This document shows positions 10,446 to 22,654 of a stretch of DNA of 64,000 nt, one piece after another; within the stretch, counting starts at the first letter, position 1, and the number at the start of each line of letters is the position of its first letter. Source of the DNA: Sebastes aleutianus (taxonomy: Eukaryota > Chordata > Actinopteri > Perciformes > Sebastidae); the NCBI GenBank assembly GCA_916700875.1, contig CAKAKS010000001.1, positions 14,611,000-14,674,999 on the forward strand. The letters run 5' to 3'. The position numbers and the translations under genes are program-made. The notes under the pieces are model-generated. The model was given only the letters and a program-made list of their open reading frames with translations. It had not been told where the DNA came from and ran no database searches.

Positions 10446-11996
10446 GAGGTTCTCTGCAGTGAAAATGTTGTTTTTGAAAGGCTAAACAACAAAAATAATG
10501 GATTGAAGCAGAATATTTCATTGAATAAAAACATGTTGTGAATTTTGAAGGTGATTACATCAATCTTTTTTCATTAAGTTTAGACTTTTGGACTTTACAA
10601 CGCTCTGGAGTTATTCGAAACACACACTGACTCGAACACCACTGGAATTTAATTGTACAAATAGTATAATACTAATAATATTATTGTAGCCTACAAGCTT
10701 TATCTGCAGCTGTGCAGAAATACCGGGTTTAAACGCAATGAACTGAGATGCACAAAAAAGGAAAGCTGCACAGCTGCACATGCATGTCTTTGGTATATTT
10801 CCACCACACATACTGTACAGTACATGAGCAAGCATCACACACTCTCAATGTTGTTCTCCAGTGTGGTTGTCTCTCTATTGATGTTTCTTTTCGTTTTTTT
10901 ACTCTGGAGTCACACATCAGTCCATTAGCAAGCTGAAACATGGTTCCTACTGATGTTAAGGTGGAAGTTTGGCTGACTTTTAGCTGTTTTCTTCCCTTTC
11001 TCCTTTTTCAAGTTTGTACTCACAGACTCATATTTGAAGATAATGTATAACCCAGTTTGAGATTCCCTTTCTTGCTTGAAGAGAGAGAGAAAGAAATTGA
11101 GAGGAGAGAAGACATAAAGACAAGACAAAGACATTTACTCTTGACAGTGAAATCTCTATCATCCATTAAGATCAGATAATTAATTAGCGGTAGAAATTAT
11201 TCCTAATGCTCTGACTAAAAGACTCTGTTTCAGGAGCTAATAAATTCACATACAGTAAATGAGATGAATGGCTGATAATTTGGAAAAACAAGATGAAGAT
11301 AAAGACAAACAAGATAAATGAATGGAGACCACGGGGGCTTCGTTAGACCAGTGTTACACAGTAAATATGCATAAATATACTGTAAAGAGGAGTAATGTTT
11401 GTCCTTACGGGGCATCGTGTAAATAATGATTGTACTGTTCAAGTAAACAAAAGAAGTCCTGCTGATTTACTAGCCGGTGATGGTGGTGTGCACAATTAAA
11501 CATTGATTTCTGTTGCCATCACTTCATGCAGTTTTAATTTCAACAAATGACTGCCTGCAAATAATTTTGTTTTTTTCCCGCACTCCAACCGAGTCTCATT
11601 CTGTTAATGAACTTCAAAGTTTGCTTGTTACTGTAATGTGTGCTTATTATCTTCACATGCCATCACCGTATGTACAAATCCATCCAATCTAAATCCAAAC
11701 GGAGAGAGTGAGGAGAAGAAGTAGCAGCTGCAGTGCGGGAAAAGGAGGGATGGAATATAAGGAAAGAAAAGAAGAGCAGGAATGTATTTAGTTTGTCGTG
11801 ATTCTTCTTCACATTGCATCATCACTATAATGGAGTCTTGTGTTTCCCCTCTGTCCTTGCAACCTTCCCTCTCCTGTTTCTTTTACTTATTTTTGTTTTC
11901 TTTCAAGCATGTTTTCCTTTGTCTTTGCTTCCTCCCTTTCTCTCTCATGTCATCACATTCTTCAATTGTCATTCAAAAAAGGAAATACGAAATTAT
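10446..11996. other. unannotated spacer
   Basis: AT-rich, with purine/pyrimidine-rich patches (11080-11110, 11700-11780). Short ORFs overlap on opposite strands and show no domains. Confidence 0.5.
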
Positions 11997-12562
11997 AGGT
12001 CCGTTTCCATCAACTGGTTTGAAGCGGATAAACTCAGCTACAGTGTAATTTTGTCAGAAGTTTGCGCTATAGACTACGCTTTACGCATGGCTGTAATCCG
12101 CCGGTAAACAAAGTAGAAGAAGTAGAGGTTGCGAACCGGAAACAAGTCGCCTTGGCCATCTAACCATCTAGGAGAACAAAAATGGAGAGAGGTCTTCAGG
12201 AATTTGTTATACAGTAGTTGGGCAAGTTGTAATTGTTCTTTCACATCAGATACTAGATACTGTTGTCCGGAGACAAAGACAAGCATTCACACGTTATGGG
12301 AATATCCGGGATGACACAAGCAGCAGAAACAGCTGATCAGTCATGTGAGTTAAATGTTCGCTGCATCAGAACTTATTTGGCGAAGGTGTTTCCATATTCC
12401 ATTTAGCGCATCAAGTCTTTTTTGATAAAGGCAAAAAACATCGCAAGCGAACGTAAAACTTTTTTGCAATTGAGGAAGTTTAATCGAATTTTGCCGTTTT
12501 CATGCTTTTCTAATGTGATACTTCAAAATGCTCATAGAAATATGTGAATAGAAACACGGCTA
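11997..12562. mobile_element. MITE with TAG-N-CCGTTTCC ends
   Basis: The left end is TAGGTCCGTTTCCATCAA. The right end read inverted is TAGCCGTGTTTCTATTCA, an imperfect terminal inverted repeat of about 17 bp. I recognise the family (GTTTCCATC / GAAACGG termini) as common in percomorph genomes. There is no transposase ORF in the 566 bp and no clear target duplication. Confidence 0.6.
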
Positions 12563-12807
12563 CCGACTGACTCCTTTTATTGAAGCTGTGACAGGAGGAA
12601 TAATGGAATTTATTTGAATGACTGTGAAGCACCATGTTAGTCATAGTTGTTGAGAACAGTATCACCCGTGTGTGTGTTTGTGTCTGTGTGTCTCTACCCT
12701 TCATGATCGTGGAATTGAAATGTCTGGGCTGTAAGTGAAAAGTTCAGCAGAATTGATTAAAAAAAAAAGCATGAGACCCGTCAAGGCCCACTGGGTGATG
12801 GTGCACA

Positions 12808-12878
12808 TTAAGTCAGTGGCTCATTTTATGCTTAATACAGAAAACTGTTCAAAAAGCCTTTTCTAATCGTAGCATTAA
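12808..12878 (+). repeat. left copy of a long flanking direct repeat
   Basis: TTAAGTCAGTGGCTCATTTT with ATGCTTAATACAGAAAACTG (12808-12847), then TAGCATTAA at 12870-12878, recurs at 13485-13533 on the far side of the MITE. This copy carries 21 extra bases (12849-12869). Both copies start and end in TTAA or ATTAA. Confidence 0.85.
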
Positions 12879-13488
12879 AGCGGCAGTAGGCAGTATATTT
12901 TTGGCATCATTGGGCAAGAATTCCATAATAACTTATTATTAACAGCGTATTGTAATTCAAGTGTTCTGAGAGAAAACTAGACTTGTGCACCTCCTCATGG
13001 CTCTGTTTTCAGGCTTTAAAAAATCTAGCCCGTGATGGGAGACTTTGACCAATCACAGGTCATTTAATTGGGAGAGCGTTCCTATTGGCTGTGCTCCGGT
13101 CATGTGACCGGAACTTGGCGTTCCTTCACCAGATTTCACAATGGCGGCGGCATCACAAACTTTTCTAATTTTACAGCTAAACCGTACACTACAAGATGAG
13201 TCTTAAAACATTTGAGGCGAGAAATAGGCATTACAGTAACAGAATACTGATTCATATTTGATCAGCGCTGCCTAGTTTGACCGTTTCAGATCAGCTCTTA
13301 CTGCTTGTTTTCCTCCGGTCTGTGGAATCTTGCAGATGCCGTTAGGAGCAACGGAGGACACCGGAGGACAACGGATGCACATGATTTTTTTCAGGTTACC
13401 TGTTTCATGAACTACTGTCACAATATAGCGACCGTTTTATAAAATCATAAAATCATATTTGCTCCAATCTCGCCTTCTTCAGCTTTAA
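12875..13488. mobile_element. TTAA-flanked MITE
   Basis: The left end is TTAAAGCGGCAGTAGGC and the inverted right end TTAAAGCTGAAGAAGGC, a terminal repeat of about 17 bp starting at a TTAA. TTAA targets point to piggyBac- or Kolobok-type transposases. The interior includes AATCTAGCCCGTGATGGGAG, CCAATCACAGG and CACAATGGCGGCGGC but no intact ORF. Partial copies lie at 23989-24222 (inverted) and 32072-32128. Confidence 0.7.
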
Positions 13489-13533
13489 GTCAATGGCTCA
13501 TTTTATGCTCAATACAGAAAACTGTAGCATTAA
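13485..13533 (+). repeat. right copy of the long flanking direct repeat
   Basis: TTAAGTCAATGGCTCATTTT to TAGCATTAA, nearly identical to 12808-12878 apart from the 21-bp block missing here. The MITE sits exactly between the two copies. Confidence 0.85.
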
Positions 13534-14030
13534 TGGCTGGTTGGTAAACTTAAGACTCAATTTTTAGGTGAAAATACAGTATTTGGTCAAATGAAATGCA
13601 CTGACCTGTGGATTGACCACTTACAAATAAAACGTATGTTTTATATATTATACTGTAAATTGAGACTATAAATAGAACAGCAGCTCTGCCCTGTGTTGAG
13701 ATACACACACACACACATAGGAAATTATATATTCAGTTCTGTTCCTTATTTCTTTTGATTGTGTGAGCGTGCATGCTGGTGTGTGTGTCCTGTGGGCTGG
13801 CAGACAGTGCAGCCCACTGATAAGCAGGGTAGAGCCTATTAGCTGTTTGGCCTGCAGCCTGAATGGCGCTGGCCATTTTCTGTCTCTGGTCAGAAATCAT
13901 ATCCACACTTATCACAGAGCCAGTCAGAGAGCCAGTAGGATGTGGGTTTGCGTTGCGTGATTTTTGCCATTTCTTTATTCATTAACCTCCACAGCCATAA
14001 ACCTCATTTCCTCTCATCTCTTCTTCTCAT

Positions 14031-14078
<48 letters not shown>

Positions 14079-15766
14079 GTCGCTGTATGTTTGTGTTCGC
14101 CTCCAGCATGCTGCAATCTGGACAAAACTTCTGTCATCTTGAGAAGAAACGCAGCATTCATTGTTTTTTTTCTACATTTTAACAAGAGCAGCACTGAGAT
14201 TATGGCGTTTGTAGCTTTTTTAGATTTTTGTCGTCTTCTCTTCTCTTCTATTATTTCTACCGTTTCATCTCGAATAATTCAGAGTATGTCATCAGGGATA
14301 AATATTGAAAAGTGAAGCAGATGGACTTCCTATAACTGATGCATTCAGAATAATATTCTCCGGTTGTCAACTGCGTGACAGGTGGTCCTTATCAAATTTT
14401 CTGCTAAAGACAACCCAAACCAGCGCCGGTGTTTACTGAATAGTAATTTTGCCCTCCGTTGAATCCATTTGAGAATAAACACATCGTTCACTGAAGTTTG
14501 TCATTCATTATCTATTAAATGCAGCCAGTATCTCACTAAACAGAATCATTTGTTGTGATAAAAAAATGAACAATGGAAAGAATAGAGAAATGATATTACT
14601 CTATCTGCATTCTGATTACTACTTTTGTCAGCTCTATAATTATGGTGATAATACCTGCTGTGATGATGATAGTTGTGTTTTTTGATAACACTGTTTATTG
14701 ACCGAACCCCAATTTCTGATTCATTCTGTCAGGCAGCTCCCTCTGCACCCGCCTCATGTTGGCCGCAAGTAACAACAGGCGAGAGAAAGATGAGCTTAAC
14801 AACACCACACCTGTCCCGAAGAGGCTTTGTGTTTGTCATTTTAGTTTAGTGCGTTATCATTTTAACATTTGCTACAGTACTTTGTGCTAAACATAATGTA
14901 CAACTGAGGCTGATTTAGCAGCTTTTATAAGCCTATATGGCAGCAGCATACACACAAATGGGCAGCACTGAAGCTACACTAAAGCTAAAGTATAACCTTG
15001 TAAATCCACCCATTGATTTCCATTTAGCTATGATGCATACTAGAAGTACATTGTCTGCTTCATAGAGTATATGCACATTGCATCAAAACGAGCATCATTC
15101 AAATTTAAAACAGAATTTGTTTTTGGTAATAAGGCGATACGAGTGAGAGGGAAGTGGTTATTTTTCCAGCAGCAGTCTCTCCCAGGCAATACATATTCAG
15201 CACTGTACACACACCTCTCCTTAATCTGAAGAACAGAAGTGACTGGCCTTGTTTATTTATTATTGATCGGGGTAAAATAGCAGAGGTACTCACGCTGCCT
15301 GTAAAGTCAGAATAGATATGGCCATAGGGAACGTTGATTTATTTTTATTTTCTGCTTGGAAGAGCTTCTTATAATCATTAAAGTGCAATGAGACCTCAAT
15401 TTGTGTTGGTGAGATTAATATTTGTTAGTGGCTCTGTGTGTTTGTATTGTCTTAATCCCTCCTCTCTTTCTGTTTACATCTGTCTTTTTATTTATTGGAG
15501 GGTTTTCCTTTTTCCAGTAACGTGTACAGATGATGCGATGTGCAAATACAAATATGTGAGAAAGACACATATGAGCACGCTTTTGCATGACATAAAATCT
15601 TGTGTGTGGTTGATGAGATCTGGTTGAAGAAAGACAGAAAAAAGAAAGATTTTCTTTTCTTTTTGTGTTTTTTTCCCCGTAATGTAAAATGAATTGTTCT
15701 ATGTTGCCATACAACAGAAGCACCTGTATGTGAGCTCCACTGTGCTTGTTTAACAACACTTATTGC
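13534..15766. other. spacer with microsatellites
   Basis: A short CA run (13704-13719) and a (CT)n tract at 14036-14079 interrupted by one TTT. The serine/leucine ORFs at 13942-14182 are translations of the CT tract. I see no exon. Confidence 0.5.
14036..14079. repeat. (CT)n microsatellite
   Basis: About 44 bp of CT repeats with a single TTTC interruption. Confidence 0.9.
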
Positions 15767-16207
15767 TAGGGATGCACCAATCCGACTTTTTCAGTCTTGA
15801 CAACGATACCTGGGCTTTGGGTATCGGCCGATACCGAGTATCGATCTGATACCATTGTTTAATTAATAAGCTGTATTCCTCACTGTGTGGAAGTGACTGG
15901 GATCATTCTTTTATGTGTAAGACAACAGGCTCGACTTAAACATTGCTTTCCTAACTTTGTAAAACAAAATATAACAAACAAATACATAGATATAAATTTG
16001 CTGAATTATTATTTAAATTGTGCACCAGCAACCTTTAACCTTTAAACCTTTTTAATGCAGCAACAAATTAGTCTATACTTAAATATGAATTAAAATTCTA
16101 GTATATAATGTGTATAGTATATAAACATAGATTTGATTGAATAGATCGGCCCCATTGTCACCGATACCTGATCCAGATGTTTGAGTTTAATCTGCCCGAT
16201 ATCGCGA
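15767..16207 (+). mobile_element. hAT-like element with TAGGGATGCACC end, right end lost
   Basis: It starts TAGGGATGCACCAATCCGAC and contains GGTATCGGCCGATACCGAG and, near the right, CACCGATACCTGATCCAGA, the core of a common fish family whose right end normally mirrors the left. The sequence stops at about 16207 without a CATCCCTA terminus, so the right end has been deleted or eroded. Confidence 0.6.
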
Positions 16208-16456
16208 TGGAGCTGCTGCGATTAGATGGTTTAGTTTGCATATGCAGCAACATCTGTCTTGTTTTTTTCTTTTTGAGCATCTGTTTAAACGACTGTAGTT
16301 ACTGACTTTAGTGTAACCGGTCTTACCAGCTTGCATTTGTGTGGAAAATGTATTGAATTGTTGTATTTCAAGGTGGTAGTGACATATAAACAGCAGCCTG
16401 TTTTGTTACGTTTTTTGTCAATGTCCATCACACAGCAGTGAGTCAATCTCTCCACT

Positions 16457-17022
16457 GGAGCTGAAAGAATTAGTCAATGAATTCATTTGTCCGATGACAG
16501 AAAAATAATTGGCCATGGATAATCGCTTAATCATTTTTCAAGCAAAGATGCCAAACATTCTCTAGTTCAAGCTTCTCATCATGTGCTGACATGCTGCTTG
16601 TCTTTGTCTCATTTCATAGTAAACTGCATATCTTTAGGTTTGATGGTTAGACAAAACAAGCTATTTAATTATAATTTTTTATAGTTCCCTCATTCTCTTA
16701 AACAACTGTTTTCAATATTACTCCTCCAGTATTTCAACAAACAAACAAACAATCACGGTATATTATGCTTTGACAGGGCAATACAACAAACATTGCTAAG
16801 TACAAAAGAGATAAAAAAAGACCTATGTAAATATAAGAAAATCAATAAAAATAATAAAGCAAATTAATTGTGATGTCAGCAAATATTCAAGGCAAACCGG
16901 CTTCTGCAGATCCCTGTCCTCGACTGTAATAGTTCCCTCCTTTTAATAGATCAAACGGGTAATCAATAAGATAATCTGCAGATTAATAGATATTAAAAAC
17001 AATATTTAGTTGGAGACCTACT
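16457..17022. mobile_element. old interspersed repeat (ATGCCAAACATTCTC family)
   Basis: The blocks TTTTTCAAGCAAAGATGCC and AAACATTCTCTAGTTCAAGC, with the TAATCGCTTAATCA-type approach to them, match a repeat I recognise across teleosts. The far part (TAATAGATATTAAAAACAAT, TTAGTTGGAGACC) may be its other end. Ends and class are unclear. Confidence 0.45.
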
Positions 17023-18608
17023 GTTCACACATCCTTGTGCTGCAGCAGTAGCCATGACTTGTTTTGTCAGTCTTGTTTCTCTGGATTTGTCTGCAAAATG
17101 ACAAATAATTCAAATGAAAGCATTGGTTATTGTACATAAAAGCAGACATATTTCATGTGTTAATGGTCGAGGTGCCTGTGGATTTTCTAGTTGACAGCCT
17201 TTAACAGGACGTGTCAGTTTTTTAATTGCTCAGCCCACTGGCTGTCTAAGTGGTTTCTGTTGGTGTGTTTTGTTATTCACATCAGCTCCCTATAACTCCA
17301 AAGAACCAGCAGCAGTAGCCTTGCAGCATTGAAATGTTATCAACCTCCTGTGTTGCCCCGAGAGGATCATTGTAGGTGCAACAGTAGAGGAGGAGTGTGT
17401 GAGGCGTGCGAGTCCTTCCACTCATGTTTTATGTGAGAGTGTCGGTGTGGTTTTTTAAGTCACTTTGGTTTTAAAAATACATTTCTTCAAACTGTAGTAT
17501 CAAATGCAACCAAGTGCTACTTGGAAAATGGAAAGCAAACATGAAGACTGAATGACTTCACCGACAAAGTGAAATACTGTATGTTGAACAAGCCTCTTCT
17601 CTCTGCTTTCCAAACAGCAGCTGATGGAATTTCACTTTGATGATGTGTGTAATAAAAAAAGGCCTCTCTGGAGCCGGCATGGTTGAAAAGGCAAAAGTGA
17701 CTGTGAGGCTGACATTGTGATTCAGATCCAAGCAGAAAAAAAAAAGAAAATACATTTTCACTTCCTGCGTCATCAACAATTGCTGATGCAAAGTGATTTT
17801 TTGGGCTGTACTGTGCAACCAGGGGAGGTTTTCTTAATGTGATGCCGAACTCATTGCTCCTATAGAGCGACACCACAGAAGAGCATTCAACAGACTGTCT
17901 GGCTCTCTGATCACACTGAAGATAATCCAATGGGTGGGGGGGTGTCATATTCTCAAGAGGGCTCATTAGATTCCTTGTAGTGTTGGTTGACAGAACTGAA
18001 ATGTTGTGGGATTTATATTTTATATGCTTTAGGCCATAAAGCATATAAAATATTAAAACCAAAAACCCTATACTCTAGGGTGACTGGAGAGGAAAGTAGC
18101 ATCACTCATTTGATGTACAATGGCACAAAATACTATATATCACTTATTGTAAATAGGACAATAATGGCAATAATTCAGTTTATACACTGTCGCGACCGGC
18201 TGTCAGAAGAATTACATCTCCGCCCACCTGTCAAGAGTTCATTCATGTTTCCCACAGGTAACCAGTTAACACCCACAATCATCCAATAGTCCAATCACAA
18301 CCCTCAAACAAACCATGCAGTATGAAACTAACCTCCACGGAAATCTATTAGTGTGTCTCAGAGCCGCCAGGGTGTGGAAGTCAGTGAAGGAGAGAAACGG
18401 CAGATTTACCCTCGAAAAAAAGATCACGTTGTAAAGTCCAGGTCATCATATCCAACTCGGAGGAAACCGAAGCCAATTGTCTCTGGAGTCTGTGTCAGGA
18501 GGAGGAATAATCCACTGGATTTGTATTTTTCCGCTGAGAGTTTCTCCTGGAGCTGGCGGTGTTTAGGCGGAGTTAAGGCCGACGCTGCGGACCTGACTTG
18601 ACTGCTGC
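17023..18608. other. spacer containing the longest chance ORF
   Basis: A minus-strand ORF of 181 codons (18062-17517) is the longest in the window, but its residue content is mixed, it has no recognisable domain, and one ORF this long is about what chance gives in 128 kb of strand. The GC-richer patch at 18180-18600 (CGGAGTTAAGGCCGACGCTG) may be part of a repeat. I could not classify it. Confidence 0.4.
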
Positions 18609-19422
18609 TAGGGCTGCACAATTAATCGAATGTTAATCACAATTTTGGCTTCCCACAATTAAATGAACACGATCGGCTGCGACACTGATGTTTAAAATGC
18701 TCCGCTCATAGAAAACTCTGCTACAAATCTTTTTTTTTTAGGCTTGAACTGGAGACTAGACTGGGGATGTGGAAATGGCCTATATCTGTCTTTTTCTGCT
18801 TAGGCTGTGGCTCAGAGGTAGAGCAGGTCGTCCACCAATCAGAAGATCAGCGGTTTGATCCCCGGCTCCTCCAGTCACATATCGAAGTGTTCTCGTCCTT
18901 GAGCAAGACACGACACTAGTGCACACCGTAGAGTGAAAACCTGTGAGAAACTTTCCTGAATGGTTGTTGCTGCAGTCCAGAGTAGAAGAGTAATATAGGT
19001 TACTGTAGAGCAGATGGGCAAAACGGAAAAGCATGCACTGAATTCAGGTGAAGAAAAAACTTTTTTGAAGTCTTATTTTGATGCAAAGATTTGTCAATTA
19101 GCAGGAATGTAGCACAATCTGAAAGGGAAAGCGGTGGACTGTTGATTTATTGGGTAAAAAGTTTTGGTACAATTTTATTTTGGTTCTAAGCGATACACTG
19201 TGAATAAGGACCAATCGTACTTGATGCAAAGACATTACATGTACATTGGCAGGAATGTAGCACAACATAGAAGTGAAATCAGTGTTCTGTTCATTTAAAT
19301 GTGAAACAGCAATAAAAACATTTTGTCCATAAAATCAATGAATAATCGTGATAAATAATCATGATCTCAATATTGATCAAAGTAATCGTGATTATCATTT
19401 TGGCCATAATCGTGCAGCCCTG
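18609..19422. mobile_element. hAT-like element with TAGGGCTGCAC ends, carrying a SINE
   Basis: The left end TAGGGCTGCACAATTAATCG mirrors the right end, which read inverted is CAGGGCTGCACGATTATGGC, a common fish MITE terminus. The interior shows paired degenerate blocks (GATGCAAAGATTTG and GATGCAAAGACATT, both near GCAGGAATGTAGCACAA), suggesting an internal duplication. The flanks ACTGCTGC and ACTGACTG agree at only 4 of 8 positions, so the target duplication is not convincing. A tRNA-like SINE lies inside at 18803-18915. Confidence 0.7.
18803..18915 (+). mobile_element. tRNA-derived SINE fragment
   Basis: An A box TGGCTCAGAGG (18808-18818) and a B box GGTTTGATCCC (18852-18862) are spaced as in tRNA-headed SINEs. 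They are followed by the tRNA-unrelated block CCGGCTCCTCCAG and GAGCAAGACACGACAC. No acceptor stem or CCA region folds around them, so this is not a functional tRNA gene. It sits inside the hAT-like element and is therefore younger. Confidence 0.7.
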
Positions 19423-20943
19423 ACTGACTGACTGTTCAATGGTACCGTGAGTACCTGGTGTTAGCTTCTTTGTAAATAATCACTGTTTCTGAACGGCGTA
19501 TACAGGCGCTGTTACTTCTATTTTGATTTCCTGATTTGTTTGTTTGTGGGGATCCACGGTAAAACCAAGAGCAGAGTTTTGAGTTGTTGTATGGATCAAT
19601 TGCTTTGCTTGTTGGGTTGAATACACTTATTGAAAGCTGAATTGAGTTGTGGTCTATTTGTTTTTGCAATGCTGTTTTTGGTGATATATATTTCATTACT
19701 ACTGGGTATTTGCTTTATTGTTTTGTATGTTTTGACTGAGCTATTTTCTTTTATCGCCTCTTCTCTGCTGGAACACTGACTTTTAGTGGAACTTCAATGA
19801 CCCAGTATTGTATCTCAATAACAGACTATAACAAGCTGAGATGTTGGACAGATATCTTTGCCAGCATGCAGCTGAAGCTCAAACGTGTCTGACTGCCTGA
19901 CTTTCAGTTCGGTATGTTGTGCTTATTGAGAAAGAAGTCTCATTGTTGTACTGGAGCTGACCTTCAGAAGAAGTCTGCTGCATTGTCTCATTCCTGCATT
20001 ATCATTCTTTCTTTTTCTTTGTCTGTTTCTTTCTCTCTTCAGTCTTTTCTGCCCTAACTTTGTTCCCATGTGAGACTTTCTGCTTCCTCTAAGATGGTGT
20101 GAAATGAGATCACAGCTGTTGTGCGTATGTGAGCTGTGCACATGTTGAGGAGGAATTAGTCTTTGAAATCTTTGCTCTTTGATCAGTGATAATGCGGGGT
20201 GCTGTGCTCGCACTCCCGCTGTGTTGATGTTGAGACAATATGCAGTCGGCAACAAACTGCATCTTCGGTGTTTTCCAGCTACCATTTCTAGTGAAGTTGA
20301 ATTGTCCCGATGTATTCCTTTTTGGTGACGAAGATAAAGTAGATGTTAAAGAGTCCAGCAAACTAGATGAGACGGTGTTTGACTTCACTGGTCGTGTTGT
20401 TTAAAGAAAAACAAATTGCCTGGTTTAGGTGTTGTAATTAAAGGTCAAGTCCAAACAGCAACACTACTGGTCCAGCTTTGATGAAACTTCAATGAAGAGA
20501 TGATGCAACTTGTTAGCAGCCAGCCCACGGCCCTGCATCATTCACGGAGGTAAACACGGTTCACCCCGTTTGTTTGTTTGTTGTCGTTTTCTTGCTTCCA
20601 GACTGTTCCTGTGCGGTGTGACTCCCTCTCTCCCCCCTGGGTTTACTCAGGACACGAAAGAGAGCAGAACCCTTGATTTGTTTGTTACGGTCCTCGGTTT
20701 TAAAGCAAACAAGGCAGGCACACACAGCAGCCCATTTTCCATGTAAAGGTACATTAACTAGCGTTTGTACTTTAATTGAATTTCCCTAGACCGCGCAAAA
20801 CAAACACCTTTTTTTTTCCATTCTTTCTTCTCACTGACTGAGTCTCAGAAACCTTATAGTAGTGGGATTAGCACATTAATTCAATTTGGTTCCACACCTA
20901 CAAACAAACATTGTAAACATGATATATGACACTGTGATACACT
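19423..20943. other. unannotated spacer
   Basis: No recognisable exon or transposon terminus. A mixed-composition stretch at 20160-20400 carries overlapping minus-strand ORFs (92 and 120 codons) in different frames. I see no domain in either. Confidence 0.45.
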
Positions 20944-22003
20944 ATGGGCCCTATGTTATCTTAAATGCATGGCGCAAGTGCATTAAGGGTGTGTCCAACT
21001 CCACTTTTGCTAGTTAAACTGCACATAATATGGGTGCAAAGTAAAGCAGAAGGGGCAAAGTGGTTGTATTTAGTCTCTTAATTAATCATAGGTGTGTTTT
21101 GGGCGTAACAGGAATCAAACCAATCAAAGTGTCATCTCCCATTCCCTTTAAAAGCCAGGTGTGCCTGCACAGTGGCACATTGCTATTTAAAAGGCAGATT
21201 CTGCTAATTGGAGAAGCGAGACATTTTTTGCTGAGGACACGGATCTGCTCGTGCGTGAAGTGAAAGTGTCTGCTAGCAGATGTATGTGGTCCTTGGCCGG
21301 TGGACCCTCTGCATCCGCTGTCAATCCTCTGTCCCATCAACAACTCCATATGACTGAAAATAAGCAAATGCACTGATAACGTATTTCATAACGTATGAGC
21401 AGAATCCTCCGTAGCTGCTTTACGCACGGGCTTGCAGCCGGGCGCTGCCGATGAGGCGGTGCGTAATGCACAGATCCCTCAGCCTCAAAAAGACGCTGCT
21501 TAGGGGGAGAGGGCCCGTGAACTTGAACAGAGGCGTGTGTGCACCGTGATCTCTCTGGTCATGGCGGTCACGCCAGAGGAGCGCTGAGAGCGCGCTGAAG
21601 GTTGAGCACTACAGAATGCCTGAGAGCCTTAAATCAAGATTTTCCATTATATTCTGAATTGTCACCTGCTGCCCTAATTTTGTGTTTTCCTTTATATAAA
21701 TAAAAACATTGTTCTAGCGCTGACACTGTATTTAACTGAGGAGGAGTAGCGCTGCTGCCCTCGCTGTGTGTATAACAAGCAGACTGAATGTGTGTTGTGA
21801 ACCTGCCTATGTAGACACATCTTACTATCTGAATAATGCACCCTTTAAATCTAGCAGGAAAATACTGCGCCAAGCTTTAGACCAGTTTTTTGTTGGTCTA
21901 TGGCGCAATCGCTTTCTGTTGCCTCAAGATAGCAATGCATCTGACCACACCTCATTTTAAGACCAACACACCCACGGGTGCACAGACGGGTGCAAGTACA
22001 TTT
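20944..22003. mobile_element. GGGCCCTAT-ended interspersed element with internal insertion
   Basis: It starts GGGCCCTATGTTATCTTAAA and GGCGCAAGTGCATTAAGGG. The right part holds GCACCCTTTAAATCTAGCA, TTGGTCTATGGCGCAATCG and CACCCACGGGTGCACAGACG, all of which I know from one common percomorph element. The block at 21411-21545 is shared with 24374-24625 and may be a separate repeat inserted here. I cannot assign a superfamily from the ends. Confidence 0.55.
21411..21545 (+). repeat. GC-rich repeat shared with 24.4 kb
   Basis: GGCTTGCAGCCGGGCGCTGC, GGCGGTGCGTAAT, CAGCCTCAAA and TTAGGGGGAGAGGGCCCGTG recur in the same order at 24374-24500. The GC content is well above the surroundings. No ORF. Confidence 0.7.
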
Positions 22004-22654
22004 GCTACTTACATAACGTAAGTCATTTGACATAAGAGAGATGTTATCAGAGTGGAAGTAAAATATTTTTTTGTGACAGCTTGGAGCAGGATAACTGATC
22101 GGTTCATACTCATGAAGGAGGAAAGAGATGGCGGAAGAGGGGAAGTGAGGTGGAGAGAGGATAAAGCAAAGTAGCCAAATGAGGAAATGATGGAGAGATT
22201 AACCAGAGTAGTGAAGACAGGACATTTATCTCTCCTTCCTCCTGCGCTCATCCCTCGTTACCTATAGGAGCAGATGGATACCAGAGTCCGATTAGCTTAA
22301 CACTTGGCCCGTCACCACACAACATCAGCGTTGTGAAATAAACAAAAGGGACTGTTGTGTTATCAAAATATTACATTTGCTGCAAATCCCCTCTCCCAAT
22401 TTATTGCTTGTGTGTTTTAATTTATCTCCTTTCATTAGCGCCTCCTCCCAGCTCATCAATGCAAATATATGGATTCAATTACTGCTAATGTAGCTTCTTT
22501 ATCAGCACAAGTTTCCCCCAAAAGCAGCAAACTGATGCACCAGTCAGAAAACGCAGAGAGACAAATCATCTGTTGATTTTTTGTAATTTTCTTTCTGTCT
22601 CAGTGTCCAGAGGGATGAGTGTCTGTGTATCTATTAATGAACTATTGAATAGAA
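22004..22654. other. spacer with a possible conserved element
   Basis: Around 22395-22510 the sequence is AT-rich but not repetitive, with a perfect POU octamer ATGCAAAT at 22459-22466 and homeodomain-type cores (CATTAGCG, GCTAATGTAG) close by. This is the look of a developmental enhancer but is only suggestive. Confidence 0.3.

Noticed and set aside
17517..18062. 181-codon minus-strand ORF, the longest in the window
   Set aside because: With about 6000 stop-to-stop intervals in 128 kb of strand, one of this length is expected by chance. There is no domain, no codon-like pattern and no flanking splice logic.
18803..18915. A tRNA gene with A and B boxes
   Set aside because: No acceptor stem or anticodon arm can be paired around the boxes, and it continues into a tRNA-unrelated SINE body.
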